Part shown: positions 1 to 9,386 of the stretch, piece after piece | Layout: every line of letters begins with the position of its first letter | Position numbering within the stretch: the first letter of the stretch is position 1 | Source: Streptomyces sp. SCSIO 30461 | Lineage (GTDB): Bacteria; Actinomycetota; Actinomycetes; Streptomycetales; Streptomycetaceae | Assembly (NCBI RefSeq): GCF_037023745.1 | Contig: NZ_CP146101.1 | Location: 3,030,001 to 3,094,000, forward strand | Length of the DNA: 64,000 nt | Direction: 5' to 3' | Notes under the pieces: model-generated | Databases searched by the model: none | What the model saw: the letters and a program-made list of their open reading frames with translations, nothing else | Told to the model about the DNA's origin: nothing | Made by a program: the position numbers and the translations under genes

Positions 1-1150
1 GCGCCATCAGCCGCCACACATCGTCGCGGGAGGCTCTCTCGGCGGTGAACTGCTCCGGCAGACCGGCCCCGTCGAGCAGCACCACGGCCACTCCATAAGC
101 GAGGTTCATCTGGGCACCGATCGGCTCCAGAGGGCGGCTCGCCGTCCAGCCGCATTTCTCGTACATGCCCTGAGCGAGGTCGATCCTGATCCCGTTGATC
201 TCGGACGGGTCGATGCGGTGCTCGTCGCGCAGGCGAAGCGCGGCGTCCATCGCGGCGTGCATACCGCCGCAGGCGGCGTACGGCTTGACTGCGATACGGG
301 TCGTCTCCCAGACGTCGCCCAGATCAGCGGTGAGGCATGCGGGGTCGGGCGCGGGGTCCTGGCCCTGGCCGAAGGTGGAGAGGAAGCCGCCGTAGTCGCG
401 TTCGAAGACCCGCTTGATGCCGATGTAGCCCTGCGCGGCCAGGGCGGCGGCGACCAGTCCGTTGCGGGCCGTGAAGCCGTGGTGCATGCGCTTGACCATG
501 GACTCGAACTGCACCGACATGAGGCCGCCGGCCTGGGTGCAGGCCATTCCGAGTGCGTCCTCGAACGCGGCGGCGTCCAGTTCGTAAAGGCAGCCGACCG
601 CGGCGGCTGCCGCCGGCCCCCCGAAGACCGTGCCCGAGTGCCAGCCGCGGATCATGATGTCCGATCCGTGCAGGGCCATTCCCACCCGCGGGCCGACCTC
701 GTAGCCCAGGATCGCCGCGAGCAGGAACCGTGCGCCGGTCAGGTCCGGGTGTCGGGCCGCGGTGGCCAGCAGCGGCGGCAGGATCAGGGCGTTGCTGTGC
801 AGGGGGCCGAACGGATGGTAGTCGTCGAGTTCGAACCCCTGGATGAAGCCGGAGTTGAGCATCGTCGCCGTCAACGGACCGGCGGTGAGGCCGCCCCAGC
901 CGATGATCGCGGCGTCACCCGTGCCGTCCAGGGCGGTGAGCGCCTCGACAGCGACTTTCGAAGTCGGCAGCCGCGCACCCACCAGCGCGCAGCCGACCCC
1001 GTCAAGCAGCAGATGCCTGGCCCGCTCCCGCACCGGCTCGGGCACCTCGTCCAGCGTGGTGGTGGCAAGCCATGTCGCCAGCCGTCCGGTCGGGCCGGTG
1101 GGATCACTTGCGGCGGAACCCCGGCCGGGGTGAGGTGTGGTGGCGTGCAT
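1..1150 (-). CDS. MmgE/PrpD family protein (partial, C-terminus beyond window)
   Basis: This is the N-terminal about 383 residues of a MmgE/PrpD-family protein, the family of 2-methylcitrate dehydratase and cis-aconitate decarboxylase. The helical first domain carries FELDDYHPFGPLHSN around residues 106-120, matching the family's Asp-Asp-His active-site segment. The second domain has KPYAACGGMHAA from about residue 289, the family's conserved KPYPxCRxxH-type strand. The ATG at 1150 follows a weak GGGAC; no better in-frame start is seen. The gene runs off the left edge, so its C-terminus and downstream partners are unknown. Family assignment is strong; the substrate cannot be told. Confidence 0.85.
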   Translation of the reverse strand, partial: MHATTPHPGRGSAASDPTGPTGRLATWLATTTLDEVPEPVRERARHLLLDGVGCALVGARLPTSKVAVEALTALDGTGDAAIIGWGGLTAGPLTATMLNSGFIQGFELDDYHPFGPLHSNALILPPLLATAARHPDLTGARFLLAAILGYEVGPRVGMALHGSDIMIRGWHSGTVFGGPAAAAAVGCLYELDAAAFEDALGMACTQAGGLMSVQFESMVKRMHHGFTARNGLVAAALAAQGYIGIKRVFERDYGGFLSTFGQGQDPAPDPACLTADLGDVWETTRIAVKPYAACGGMHAAMDAALRLRDEHRIDPSEINGIRIDLAQGMYEKCGWTASRPLEPIGAQMNLAYGVAVVLLDGAGLPEQFTAERASRDDVWRLMA

Positions 1151-1223
1151 GTCCCATTGTCGGTCCAGGCGCTCGACGGCGGTGGCGCGGCACGCTCGAC
1201 ACGATCACCCGAACGGACGCCGG

Positions 1224-1263
1224 AGGGCGGGGTACGCCGACGGGTTCCGGCGTACCCCGCCCT
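1224..1263. terminator. Strong hairpin, probable terminator
   Basis: A perfect 16-bp inverted repeat (AGGGCGGGGTACGCCG and its complement) encloses an 8-nt loop. It lies between the start of the MmgE/PrpD gene and the MarR-like fragment. No intact gene ends here, so it may be the orphan terminator of a gene lost on the left side of that fragment. Confidence 0.55.
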
Positions 1264-1329
1264 GGGACGAGGCCGGCCGCGGGAGGTACCCCGCGCTGTC
1301 ACGGGGCCTACTTCGGGTCGTGGTCGAAC

Positions 1330-1760
1330 ATGGCCAGCGGCCTGTCGAACAGGATGATGGCCAGGATGCTGGTCTGTCCCTACACCACCGACGAGGGCAG
1401 TCTCACCGCGTCCGAGCTCGTCGAGCGGCTCCGGGTCAGCCCGGCGTCGATCTCCAAGGCGATCGCGTTCCTCGAAAGCCAGAGCCTCGTACGCCGTGAA
1501 CGCGACCAACGTCGCCGCGAGCGCTACATCGTCGACGACGACGTCTGGTACCAGTCGATGCTCGCCAGTGCCCGCGCCAACGCGCGACTCGTGGAGATCG
1601 CGCGCCAGCGCGCCGGCGTACTCGGTGGCGACACCCCCGCCGCGGTCCGTCTGGAGAACGTCGCCCGCTTCCCGGACTTCGTCACCGAGAGCATCACCCG
1701 CGCGACGGAGCAAGCTCGCGAACTCCTCTATGCCAAGCCGGAGCCGGCTCCGGACGTGAG
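1330..1760 (+). pseudogene. Truncated GbsR/MarR-type transcriptional regulator
   Basis: The reading frame encodes a winged-helix region (SLTASELVERLRVSPASISK is the recognition part) followed by a charged wing (VRRERDQRRRERYIVDDD) and a C-terminal helix ending near ELLYAKPEPAPD. This matches the C-terminal half of Streptomyces MarR/GbsR-like regulators that, as recalled, usually carry an extra IS30-like HTH of about 100 residues in front. That N-terminal part is missing: a hairpin and non-matching sequence lie directly upstream. The frame stays open to 2109, about 250 bp into the convergent trehalase gene, so the natural stop also seems lost. Probably a decaying regulator; a functional short protein from the ATG at 1330 cannot be excluded. 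Confidence 0.5.
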
Positions 1761-1853
1761 GCGGTCCGACGGGGACGGGGAGCGCTGTGACGGGGTGCTG
1801 ATGCGCTCCCGAATCACCGCTCCGCCCGCCCGTCGGCGGCCACGAGCAGCTCC

Positions 1854-3737
1854 TCAGAGGAACGACCCCGCGCCTTTACCCGAGATCGGCACCCCGTCCG
1901 CCTCCCTGCGGTTGAGCTCCTTGTCCAGGGTCAGCGCTGTGTCGATGAACGCCAGATGCGTGAACGCCTGCGGGAAATTGCCGAGTTGCCGACCCGTCAG
2001 GTCGATCTCCTCGGAGTACAGTCCCAGGTGGTTCGCGTACGTCAGCATCTTCTCCAGCACGAGCCTGGACTGGTTCAGCCGACCCGCCCGCGCCAGCGCG
2101 TCCACATAGGTGAACGTGCAGAGCGAGAAGGTGCCTTCGGAGCCGCTCAGTCCGTCGGGTGATGCCTCCGGGTTGTAGCGGTAGACCAGGCTGTCGTTGA
2201 CGAGTTCGCGATCCATGGCGTCGAGTGTGGAGGTCCACATCGGATCGTCCGGGGTGATGAACCCGACCGTGGACATCCGCAGCAGTGACGAGTCGAGGAC
2301 ATCGCTGCCGTACTGCTGGACGAACGCTCCGCGTCCGGGATCCCAGCCCCGGGCCATGACCTGCTCGTAGAGTTTGTCGCGCTCCGTGCTCCAGCGTGCC
2401 AGCGAGGCCGGACGTCCGCTCGCGACCGCGAGTCGAAGGGCCCGGTCGAAGGCGACCCAGGACATCACACGCCCGTAGGTGAAGTCCTTGCGTCCGCCCC
2501 TGGTCTCCCACATGCCCTCCTCGGGCTGGTCCCAGTTGTCGCTGAGCCAGTCGACGAGGGTGCGCAGGGAGGTCCAGCCGCGGTGGTCGAGTTGGATGCC
2601 CCGCTCATGGGCGAAGAAGATGCTGTCCAGCGCCTCGCCGTAGATGTCGAGCTGGAGCTGGGTGGCCGCCCCGTTGCCGATACGCACCGGATTGGATCCC
2701 GCGTAGCCCTCCCAGTGGTCGAGTGTCTCCTCGACCAGGTCGGAGGATCCGTCGACCCGGTACATGATGTTCAACGGGTCCGAGGAGTCAGGTCGTACCG
2801 CCTGTTCGTGCACGCGGTCGCGCAGCCAGCCGATGAACGCCGCGGCCTCCTCTGTGAAACCCAGACCCAGCAGGGCGTAGACGGAGAAAGAGGCGTCGCG
2901 GATCCAGGTGAAGCGGTAGTCCCAGTTTCGCTCCCCGCCCAACTGCTCGGGCAGCCCGGCGGTGGGGGCCGCCACCAGGGCGCCGCTCGGGGCGTAGGTC
3001 ATGAGCTTCAGTGTCACGGCCGAGCGTTCCACCGCCTCCCGCCAGCGGCCGGAGTAGCGGGACTGGCGCAGCCAGGTGCGCCAGAACTGGACGGTGTCCT
3101 CGAACAGGTCCACGAACTCGTTGTGGGTGATGTGCCGTGGCGGCCCGTCGGCGAAGGTCTCGATGACCACGCCCCGCTCCTGCCCCGCCTGGAGGGTCAG
3201 TTTGAAGTGCAGGTCCTGGTCGTCGCCGATGAAGACGGGCACCAGTCGTACGTCCTCGGGCTCACGCACCGCGTGCACCGTCAGTTCCATCCCCTCGGCC
3301 GCGAACACGGCGCCCTTCTCGGTGAAGTGCAGCTTGTGCGGCTTGCGGCCGTAGTCGAAGCGGGGGGCGATGTCCACGTCGAAAGTGAGGCTCCCCCGTA
3401 CGCAGCGCAGCAGGCGTACGAGGCGGTGCCGGTCGGTGGCCGACGTCCCGGTCACGGGCATGAAGTCGATGACCTCGCCCGCGCCGCCCTCGGTCATGAA
3501 GCGGGTGACGAGGATCGCGGTGTCCGGCAGGTACAGCTGCTTTGTGGAGTACGTCGTGTCGGTCGGGGTGACCTTGAAGTGCCCGCCCTTCTCGTTGTCC
3601 AGCAGTGCCCCGAAGATGCTGGGCGAATCGAACCGCGGAGTGCAGTACCAGTCGATGGTTCCGTTGGTGGTGACCAGTGCTGCCGTCTGGAGGTCACCGA
3701 TCAGACCGTGGTCCTCGATCAGGGGGTAGTCGCCCAT
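1854..3737 (-). CDS. Glycoside hydrolase family 15 protein (trehalase/glucoamylase-like)
   Basis: A 627-residue cytosolic GH15 enzyme, by similarity to actinobacterial trehalases and glucan 1,4-alpha-glucosidases. The N-terminal beta-sandwich begins with the typical YPLIEDHGLIGDLQTAALV and TIDWYCTPRFDSPSIF segments. The alpha/alpha-barrel has NWDYRFTWIRDASF (about 271-284), GMWETRGG, which carries the family's general-acid Glu, and a late EGTFSLCTF segment with the likely general-base Glu. There is no signal peptide, consistent with intracellular trehalose or glycogen-derived sugar use. Length fits the family. Whether it prefers trehalose cannot be decided here. Confidence 0.9.
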   Translation of the reverse strand: MGDYPLIEDHGLIGDLQTAALVTTNGTIDWYCTPRFDSPSIFGALLDNEKGGHFKVTPTDTTYSTKQLYLPDTAILVTRFMTEGGAGEVIDFMPVTGTSATDRHRLVRLLRCVRGSLTFDVDIAPRFDYGRKPHKLHFTEKGAVFAAEGMELTVHAVREPEDVRLVPVFIGDDQDLHFKLTLQAGQERGVVIETFADGPPRHITHNEFVDLFEDTVQFWRTWLRQSRYSGRWREAVERSAVTLKLMTYAPSGALVAAPTAGLPEQLGGERNWDYRFTWIRDASFSVYALLGLGFTEEAAAFIGWLRDRVHEQAVRPDSSDPLNIMYRVDGSSDLVEETLDHWEGYAGSNPVRIGNGAATQLQLDIYGEALDSIFFAHERGIQLDHRGWTSLRTLVDWLSDNWDQPEEGMWETRGGRKDFTYGRVMSWVAFDRALRLAVASGRPASLARWSTERDKLYEQVMARGWDPGRGAFVQQYGSDVLDSSLLRMSTVGFITPDDPMWTSTLDAMDRELVNDSLVYRYNPEASPDGLSGSEGTFSLCTFTYVDALARAGRLNQSRLVLEKMLTYANHLGLYSEEIDLTGRQLGNFPQAFTHLAFIDTALTLDKELNRREADGVPISGKGAGSFL

Positions 3738-3776
3738 CCTTGAGCCCCTTTCGCCCCGGGCCGGAGGCGGACGCCG

Positions 3777-3804
3777 CCTCTAGCCACTCCATCAGCTTAG
3801 ACAA
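3777..3804 (-). promoter_or_regulatory. Putative promoter of the GH15 gene
   Basis: On the minus strand TTGTCT and TAGAGG are separated by 16 nt, about 35 nt upstream of the GH15 start. This resembles a HrdB-type -35/-10 pair in an AT-richer stretch of the 221-bp divergent spacer. Weak pattern match only. Confidence 0.3.
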
Positions 3805-3958
3805 TCAGGGCATTGAGGGCTTTTCGGGGCGATTAGTGCTTCTCCGGATGCGGCACTACCGTGGAGGAGCGCGAGGAGAAGCGTGCAGAGGGACGGCGTG
3901 CAGGGCACGAAGAGCGCGCTGAGCAGCCGCGTCAGGTGATCCCGGGGGTGCGACGCCC

Positions 3959-5356
3959 ATGATGTCCTGGGCCACGGTCTTCCAGTTGAGGCAGTACACC
4001 AAGGCGAGCCTGTGGATCGTGCCGTTGCTCGGGGTCGTTCTCGGCGCGCTGCTCGCCGACGTCGCGGTATGGGTCGACAGCAACGTCGACGTCCCTCCTG
4101 GCTGGGAGTACTCCGCGACCACCGCGAGCAGTGTGCTCAGCTCCATTGTCGGGGCGATGATCGCTCTGCTCGGATTCGTCGTCACCATCGGTGTCCTCGT
4201 GGTCCAGCAGGCCACGGGCACCCTGTCCCCCCGCTATATGCGCCTGTGGTACCGCGACCGCCTGCAGAAGGTCGTGCTCGCGACCTTCACCGGGACGTTC
4301 TCCTTCTCCTTCTCCCTGCTGCGCAACGTCGAGGCCGACTTCGTGCCCGACATCGGGGTGACGCTGGCGGGTGCCGCCGTCGCCGTGAGCCTGGTGCTGT
4401 TGCTGGTCTACCTCAACCGGTTCATCCACAACCTCAGGCCGGTCGCCATCGCCTCCCTGGTGGTGCGGTCCGGGCAGCGGGTGCTCGACGGGGGGACCGC
4501 GCTGGCGCGGAGCGGGGCGCTGCAGCCCGCCGCGCCGGGGGGCGAGCCGCTCCCCGGCGCGGCGGCGGGACCGGTGACCCCGGTCGTCACCGAACGGGGC
4601 GGCACGGTCCAGGGTCTCCAGGCGGCCCGGCTGAAGGCCGAGGCCGAGCGCCACGACTGCGTGCTCGTGCTGCCGATGAGGATCGGCGACTTCGTGCCGC
4701 CGGGCGCCACGCTGATCGAGATCCACGGGGGGACGCGGCCCGATTCACGTGTTCTGAGCGGCTACATCGCCCTAGGTGTCGAACGTACGATCGAACAGGA
4801 TCCCGCCTTCGCCCTGCGTATCCTGGTGGACATCGCCATCAGGGCACTGTCACCCGCCGTCAACGACCCCACGACCGCCGTCCAGGTGCTGAACCACATC
4901 GAGGCCTTCCTGCACACTGCGGGCAGGATGGAGCTGGCTCCCGACTACGTCGTCCATGACAGCCGGGGGCTGCCCCGACTCGTGGTGCCAGGGCGGTCCT
5001 GGGAGGACTTCTTCCAGCTGGCGGTGACCGAGATCCGCGAATACGGCTCCTCCTCCATCCAGGTCTGCCGGCGGCTGCGGGCCGTACTGCACGGTCTGCT
5101 CACCGTCCTGCCCGAGGACCGCGGCGTGACAGTGCGCACAGAGCTGGGTCTGCTCGACCGCGCGGTGCGGCAGGCCTTCCCCGATCCGATACGGCAGGCC
5201 ATGGCGCTCACTCCCGACCGTCAGGGCATCGGAGGCGGAGCGGGAGGGCTCGGCTCCGATGCGCCGGGAACCGGCAGGCGCGCCGGGTCCGGTGTGGTCG
5301 CGGATGGCACAATCGGGCACGGCGGGCACCGTCCGCCTCCGCCGACCGGACCATAA
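3959..5356 (+). CDS. DUF2254 family membrane protein
   Basis: A 465-residue predicted membrane protein of the DUF2254 family. Four hydrophobic segments fill the first half (about residues 17-38, 60-82, 100-122 and 135-160), including the conserved SSIVGAMIALLGFVVTIGVLVVQQ segment. The C-terminal half is a soluble domain with the family's ISPAVNDPTTA-like block (RALSPAVNDPTTAVQVLNHI). The family has no established function; its fold suggests a membrane-bound sensor or channel-like protein. The GGGGGTG upstream of the ATG at 3959 is a reasonable ribosome binding site. It lies 20 bp before the ROK kinase and may be co-transcribed with it. Confidence 0.85.
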   Translation: MMSWATVFQLRQYTKASLWIVPLLGVVLGALLADVAVWVDSNVDVPPGWEYSATTASSVLSSIVGAMIALLGFVVTIGVLVVQQATGTLSPRYMRLWYRDRLQKVVLATFTGTFSFSFSLLRNVEADFVPDIGVTLAGAAVAVSLVLLLVYLNRFIHNLRPVAIASLVVRSGQRVLDGGTALARSGALQPAAPGGEPLPGAAAGPVTPVVTERGGTVQGLQAARLKAEAERHDCVLVLPMRIGDFVPPGATLIEIHGGTRPDSRVLSGYIALGVERTIEQDPAFALRILVDIAIRALSPAVNDPTTAVQVLNHIEAFLHTAGRMELAPDYVVHDSRGLPRLVVPGRSWEDFFQLAVTEIREYGSSSIQVCRRLRAVLHGLLTVLPEDRGVTVRTELGLLDRAVRQAFPDPIRQAMALTPDRQGIGGGAGGLGSDAPGTGRRAGSGVVADGTIGHGGHRPPPPTGP

Positions 5357-5376
5357 CGACCACTCACAGGGAAGCC

Positions 5377-6624
5377 GTGAGCACGTACCGTGACTTCGCC
5401 CACAGGGGCGCCGCCAGGGCCACCGCCCTGCGGACCGCCGGCACACGGGAGCGGCGCTCGCACCTCACCGCACCGCGCGTTCCCACCGTGGGGATCGACA
5501 TCGGCGGTACGAAGGTGATGGCCGGTGTCGTCGACGCCGACGGCGTCATCCTGGAGAAGGTGCGTACCGAGACCCCTGACAAGTCCAAGAGCCCCAAGGT
5601 GGTCGAGGACGTCATCGTCGAGCTGGTACTCGACCTCTCCGACCGCCACGACGTGCACGCCGTCGGCATCGGAGCGGCGGGCTGGGTGGACGCCGACCGT
5701 TCCAGGGTGCTCTTCGCGCCCCACCTCGCCTGGCGCAACGAACCCCTGCGCGACTCCCTGGAGAAGCGCCTCGTCGTCCCCGTCATGGTGGACAACGACG
5801 CCAACACCGCCGCCTGGGCGGAGTGGCGCTTCGGCGCCGGCCGAGGCGAGGACCATCTGGTCATGATCACGCTCGGTACCGGTATCGGAGGGGCGATCCT
5901 GGAGGGCGGGCAGGTCAAACGGGGCAAGTACGGGGTCGCCGGGGAGTTCGGCCATATGCAGGTCGTACCCGGCGGGCACCGCTGCCCCTGCGGCAACCGC
6001 GGTTGCTGGGAGCAGTACAGCTCCGGCAACGCGCTCGTGCGCGAGGCCCGCGAACTGGCCGCGGCCGACTCCCCGGTCGCCTACAACATCATCGAGCGGG
6101 TCAAGGGCAGCGTCCCCGACATCACCGGACCGCTGATCACCGAGCTCGCCCGAGAGGGCGACGCCATGTGCGTCGAGCTGCTCCAGGACATCGGTCAGTG
6201 GCTCGGCGTCGGCATCGCCAATCTCGCGGCGGCGCTCGATCCCTCCTGCTTCGTCATCGGCGGCGGTGTCAGCGCGGCCGACGATCTGCTGATCGGCCCC
6301 GCCCGGGACGCCTTCCGACGTCATCTCACCGGCCGCGGCTACCGGCCCGAAGCACGGATCGCCAAGGCCCAGCTCGGCCCGGACGCCGGGATGGTCGGCG
6401 CCGCCGACCTCGCCCGACTGATCGCCCGCCGCTTCCGGCGCGCCAACCGGCGCCGCGTCGAACGGCATGAGCGGTACGAGCGCTACGCCCAGGCACTGCG
6501 CAACCCCGGCGCGAGCAACGGCAACAGCAACAGCTACGGGGGCGCGAGCGGCGACATCGGCCGCACGGACGGCGCCGCCGACAGCGGTACCCCTCGCACC
6601 ACCCCTCAGGAACCCTCCTCATGA
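5377..6624 (+). CDS. ROK family sugar kinase (glucokinase-like)
   Basis: A 415-residue ROK protein. The ATP-binding motif DIGGTKVMAGV starts at residue 41, a catalytic DND lies at about 139-141, EFGH at 190-193, and the ROK zinc motif CPCGNRGCWEQ spans 203-213. These point to an ATP-dependent hexose kinase such as glucokinase. Compared with typical Streptomyces glucokinases (about 317 residues) it has about 35 extra N-terminal residues and an Arg-rich, then Asn/Ser/Gly-rich C-terminal tail of about 60 residues that looks disordered. The start is the GTG at 5377. Its stop overlaps the next start by 4 bp. It lacks a DNA-binding HTH, so it is an enzyme rather than a ROK repressor. Confidence 0.88.
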   Translation: MSTYRDFAHRGAARATALRTAGTRERRSHLTAPRVPTVGIDIGGTKVMAGVVDADGVILEKVRTETPDKSKSPKVVEDVIVELVLDLSDRHDVHAVGIGAAGWVDADRSRVLFAPHLAWRNEPLRDSLEKRLVVPVMVDNDANTAAWAEWRFGAGRGEDHLVMITLGTGIGGAILEGGQVKRGKYGVAGEFGHMQVVPGGHRCPCGNRGCWEQYSSGNALVREARELAAADSPVAYNIIERVKGSVPDITGPLITELAREGDAMCVELLQDIGQWLGVGIANLAAALDPSCFVIGGGVSAADDLLIGPARDAFRRHLTGRGYRPEARIAKAQLGPDAGMVGAADLARLIARRFRRANRRRVERHERYERYAQALRNPGASNGNSNSYGGASGDIGRTDGAADSGTPRTTPQEPSS

Positions 6625-7223
6625 CCCTGCCCCGACAGTCCGCACAGCACCCGGAGAGCGCGCACCCGGACGACGCCGGAAACGCCGTGCGTCCGCCGGA
6701 GGTTCGGCGGCACATGATCCTGCGCCGCTGTCTGACACTGCTGGTCATCGTGCTGCTCATCGGCATCCCGGCCGGATATCTGGTGATCTCCGCCGAACAG
6801 AGCCGGGACAGCGGCCGGGACAAGGAGCGCGAGTCGTCCGCGACCGGTCTGCGGGAGAGTTGGCCGTCCAAGATGAAGCGCCGGGTCTTCGAGGTGCCCA
6901 TCCCAGCGAAGTCCACCGAGGTCGCCTACTACGAGACCTCCAACTGGAAGTCGAGCCGGCTCTTCGTCACCTTCCGGACCACCGCAGTGGGCCTCGACCG
7001 CTTCCTCAACCGGGTCGGCACCACCCGGTCCGAACTGACGACCGGCGAAGTCACGATCAACGAGCGCGACGCTGCCACGGCGGGCTGGACCTTCGGTCCG
7101 GAGACCTACTGGTCGGGCACCACCCACTCGCAGCCGGACCCCCGGCCCACCCAGGACATCACGGTCGATCTGACCGATCCGTCATCACCCAGGGTCTTCG
7201 TCGTCTCGACCACCACTCCCTGA
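6621..7223 (+). CDS. Single-pass membrane protein of unknown function
   Basis: A 200-residue protein whose start overlaps the ROK kinase stop (ATGA), so translation is probably coupled. One transmembrane segment (LTLLVIVLLIGIPAGYLVI, about residues 38-56) follows a basic stretch, giving an N-in topology with an extracytoplasmic domain of about 140 residues. That domain has VPIPAKSTEVAYYETSNWKSS and a WTFGPETYWSG block, conserved in appearance but not recognised. No lipobox or catalytic motif is visible. The coupling suggests a role tied to the kinase or the DUF2254 protein, but this is inference. Confidence 0.75.
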   Translation: MTLPRQSAQHPESAHPDDAGNAVRPPEVRRHMILRRCLTLLVIVLLIGIPAGYLVISAEQSRDSGRDKERESSATGLRESWPSKMKRRVFEVPIPAKSTEVAYYETSNWKSSRLFVTFRTTAVGLDRFLNRVGTTRSELTTGEVTINERDAATAGWTFGPETYWSGTTHSQPDPRPTQDITVDLTDPSSPRVFVVSTTTP

Positions 7224-7324
7224 ACCCGCGACCCCGGCCACGGTCTCCCGACCGGGGCCAACGTCGGAGCCACGCCGCGGGATCGGCCTTGCCTGCGACT
7301 TCTCCCGAGCTCTACGGTCACGGC

Positions 7325-7774
7325 ATGCGAAGACGCCGTGACCAGTCCGGAGAACCATCGGCACCGCCAGATGCCTCGAACGCGATCGCGATCACCCTTC
7401 GGGAAGTGGTGGCGCTCGTGGAGACCTTCGAGTACGCCCATGCGCAGATCGCCATGCGGAGCGATGCCGACGACCACACCGTCGCGAAGGCCAGCGGTTC
7501 CCATCTGATCCCGGCCCTGTACGCGCGAGCCGGTTTCGCCGCCGGGAGGGAGAGCGATCGGATCCCCCTGCTCGTGAGCGAGCTGGGTTCGCTTGAGGCC
7601 GCTGTGCTCAACCTGGAGTCCTACGGGGGGCATGAGGCCGAGTTGTGCCTGGGCTATGGCATGCTCGACAGTCTGGGGAACCGCGAAGCCGGTGCCGGTC
7701 TCCTTCGCTCGGTGCACGGAATCCTGGCCTTCGCCGACGAGGCGGCGGACCCGGTCCAGGACGTCAGCGTCTGA
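7325..7774 (+). CDS. Hypothetical protein, helical
   Basis: A predicted 149-residue soluble, mostly helical protein with no motif I recognise. Codon use has the GC3 bias of the neighbours, which supports real coding. The ATG at 7325 is preceded by only weak purines (TCACGGC), so a leaderless or different start is possible. It stands 100 bp after the kinase-linked membrane protein. Confidence 0.5.
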   Translation: MRRRRDQSGEPSAPPDASNAIAITLREVVALVETFEYAHAQIAMRSDADDHTVAKASGSHLIPALYARAGFAAGRESDRIPLLVSELGSLEAAVLNLESYGGHEAELCLGYGMLDSLGNREAGAGLLRSVHGILAFADEAADPVQDVSV

Positions 7775-7871
7775 GTGCCGACTCCGCCGCGCCCATCGCC
7801 GCTTGAGCAACCTTCGCAGGCACCGGGCGGTCTTGCCGGATGCCGAGGCACCGCTGAGTGCCTGAGCGAGG

Positions 7872-8262
7872 ATGACGATGACGAATCCGAACACCATCGT
7901 GACGTGGGTGGACGCACGCGAGAGGCTGCCTCGGAGCGGTGCGCCGGTGGCGGCGGCGATCACGGGCCGGTACCCGGCTGGCGGCGCCGATCAGTCCCGT
8001 GGCGCGTTGGGGGGAGGAGTTCTGGCTGGTGAGGCCGATGTGTTTCACCACGCTGCACTTCAGCGAGGACGGGGCAGAACACCGGGACTGCTTCGTCGAC
8101 TCCGATGGGATCGTCCGTCTTCCCTACGGCCGTGGCGATGCGGAAACCGTGACCCACTGGGCCGAGCTGCCCACCCTTCCAGGCGGTACCACCCACGTCG
8201 TACTCGGAGAAGACGTGCCGTCAGCTCTCCGGAATGCATGGGACGCTCGTCGCCTCGCCTGA
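7872..8262 (+). pseudogene. WISV/DUF551-like small protein, frameshifted
   Basis: Two frames together encode one recognisable protein. The first (from ATG 7872) gives TIVTWVDARERLPRSGAPV, like the start of DUF551-type proteins. The second gives GEEFWLVRPMCFTTLHFSED through HWAELPTLPG to 8262. The frames join cleanly if one G is removed from the six-G run at 8009-8014. This is either a real single-base insertion inactivating the gene or a homopolymer sequencing error. Function of the family is unknown. Its 3' end overlaps the convergent WYL regulator by 42 bp. Confidence 0.6.
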
Positions 8263-9258
8263 GCCGATCTCCCGTACCGCGCAGTCGGATCCGTAGGCTT
8301 TGGCGAGTACGCGCACCACGGCGGCCATGGCCTGGCGCAGTTCGGCCGGCGCGACGACCTCTACGTCGACACCGAGCCGTAGCAACTCCCCGCAGGCGTG
8401 TTCGGTGCTCTCGATCGGGATGACCGCCTCGACCCATCCCTCGTCGTCGGCGGCGGTCGCGGTGGATGCGGCGGCTCTCACCACATCCGGGGGGACGTTG
8501 TCGGGCAGGCGTCGGCGTCCCCTCGGTGACAGGCGGATGGTGGCTGTACCGGTGTGGCGGCGTGCGTGGAAATCGTCGAGGTAGGTGCCCCAATGGGCGG
8601 CCAGGTCGAAGTCCCGCGGCCGGTCGAACCGCTCGTCGCTCAGCGCCGCATCGAGGACCTGGGTGACCCGATAGGTCGCGATCCGCTGCTTCACGGCGGC
8701 GACGAGGTACCAGATACCGGACTTGAGCACCAGGCCGTAGGGCCGAAGGCGGCGGTGCACTTCCTGCGGCGCGCGCCAGCGGCGGTAGCGCACGTCCACC
8801 GCACGCCGGGTGAGCACCGCGTCGACCAACACGGGCAGACACGGCGTCTGTTCGTGTTCGCGATACCAACCTGGAGCGTCCAGGTGGAACACCGCCGCGG
8901 TCCGCGCGGCCTCGTCGCGCAGCCCCGTCGGCAGAGCCGCCAACAGCTTCAGTCGTGCCGCTGTCACCTCAGCCGCGAGCCCCAGGTCGGCGGCGGGGCC
9001 CGGCAGCCCGGCGAAGAACAGCGCCCGTGCCTCGCCCTCGCTCATCCCGGTCAGGCGAGTGTGATAGCCGTCGACCAGCTGGTATCCGCCTCCGCGGCCC
9101 GGTTCCGCGTAGACCGGCACCCCGACGTCCTGCAGACGCGCCAAATCGCGATAAGCGGTGCGCACGGACACGCCGAGCTCGTCAGCGAGCCCTTGCGCGG
9201 ACATGCGGCCCCGGGATTGCAGCAACAGCAGCACCGACAGCAGTCGACCGGCAGACAT
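8221..9258 (-). CDS. YafY-type HTH/WYL-domain transcriptional regulator
   Basis: A 345-residue DeoR/YafY-like regulator. The N-terminal winged helix (RLLSVLLLLQSRGRMSAQGL, then VSVRTAYRDLARL, about residues 5-43) is followed by a GRGGGYQL wing and a C-terminal WYL ligand-sensing domain (about 120-210) with PYGLVLKSGIWYLVA. A longer reading from 9297 is possible, but the ATG at 9258 gives the usual family start. It is divergent from the NIPSNAP gene with a 128-bp spacer, the common arrangement of WYL regulators with their target, so it probably controls that gene and itself. Confidence 0.88.
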   Translation of the reverse strand: MSAGRLLSVLLLLQSRGRMSAQGLADELGVSVRTAYRDLARLQDVGVPVYAEPGRGGGYQLVDGYHTRLTGMSEGEARALFFAGLPGPAADLGLAAEVTAARLKLLAALPTGLRDEAARTAAVFHLDAPGWYREHEQTPCLPVLVDAVLTRRAVDVRYRRWRAPQEVHRRLRPYGLVLKSGIWYLVAAVKQRIATYRVTQVLDAALSDERFDRPRDFDLAAHWGTYLDDFHARRHTGTATIRLSPRGRRRLPDNVPPDVVRAAASTATAADDEGWVEAVIPIESTEHACGELLRLGVDVEVVAPAELRQAMAAVVRVLAKAYGSDCAVREIGSGEATSVPCIPES

Positions 9259-9386
9259 GGGCGCATTCTCCCAGGAAACCCTGACAGCACCTGACACATG
9301 GCTCGCCTACCGTCGGCTCGCACCCGGCACCCCGCCGAACGAGCCGGGACGACGCGTCCGCAGAAGAGGACCGAACAGGAGCTGCC

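Noticed and set aside
2583..3743. Long plus-strand open frame opposite the GH15 gene
   Set aside because: It is a mirror of a clearly recognised GH15 enzyme; long antisense frames are normal in DNA of this GC content and the product matches nothing.
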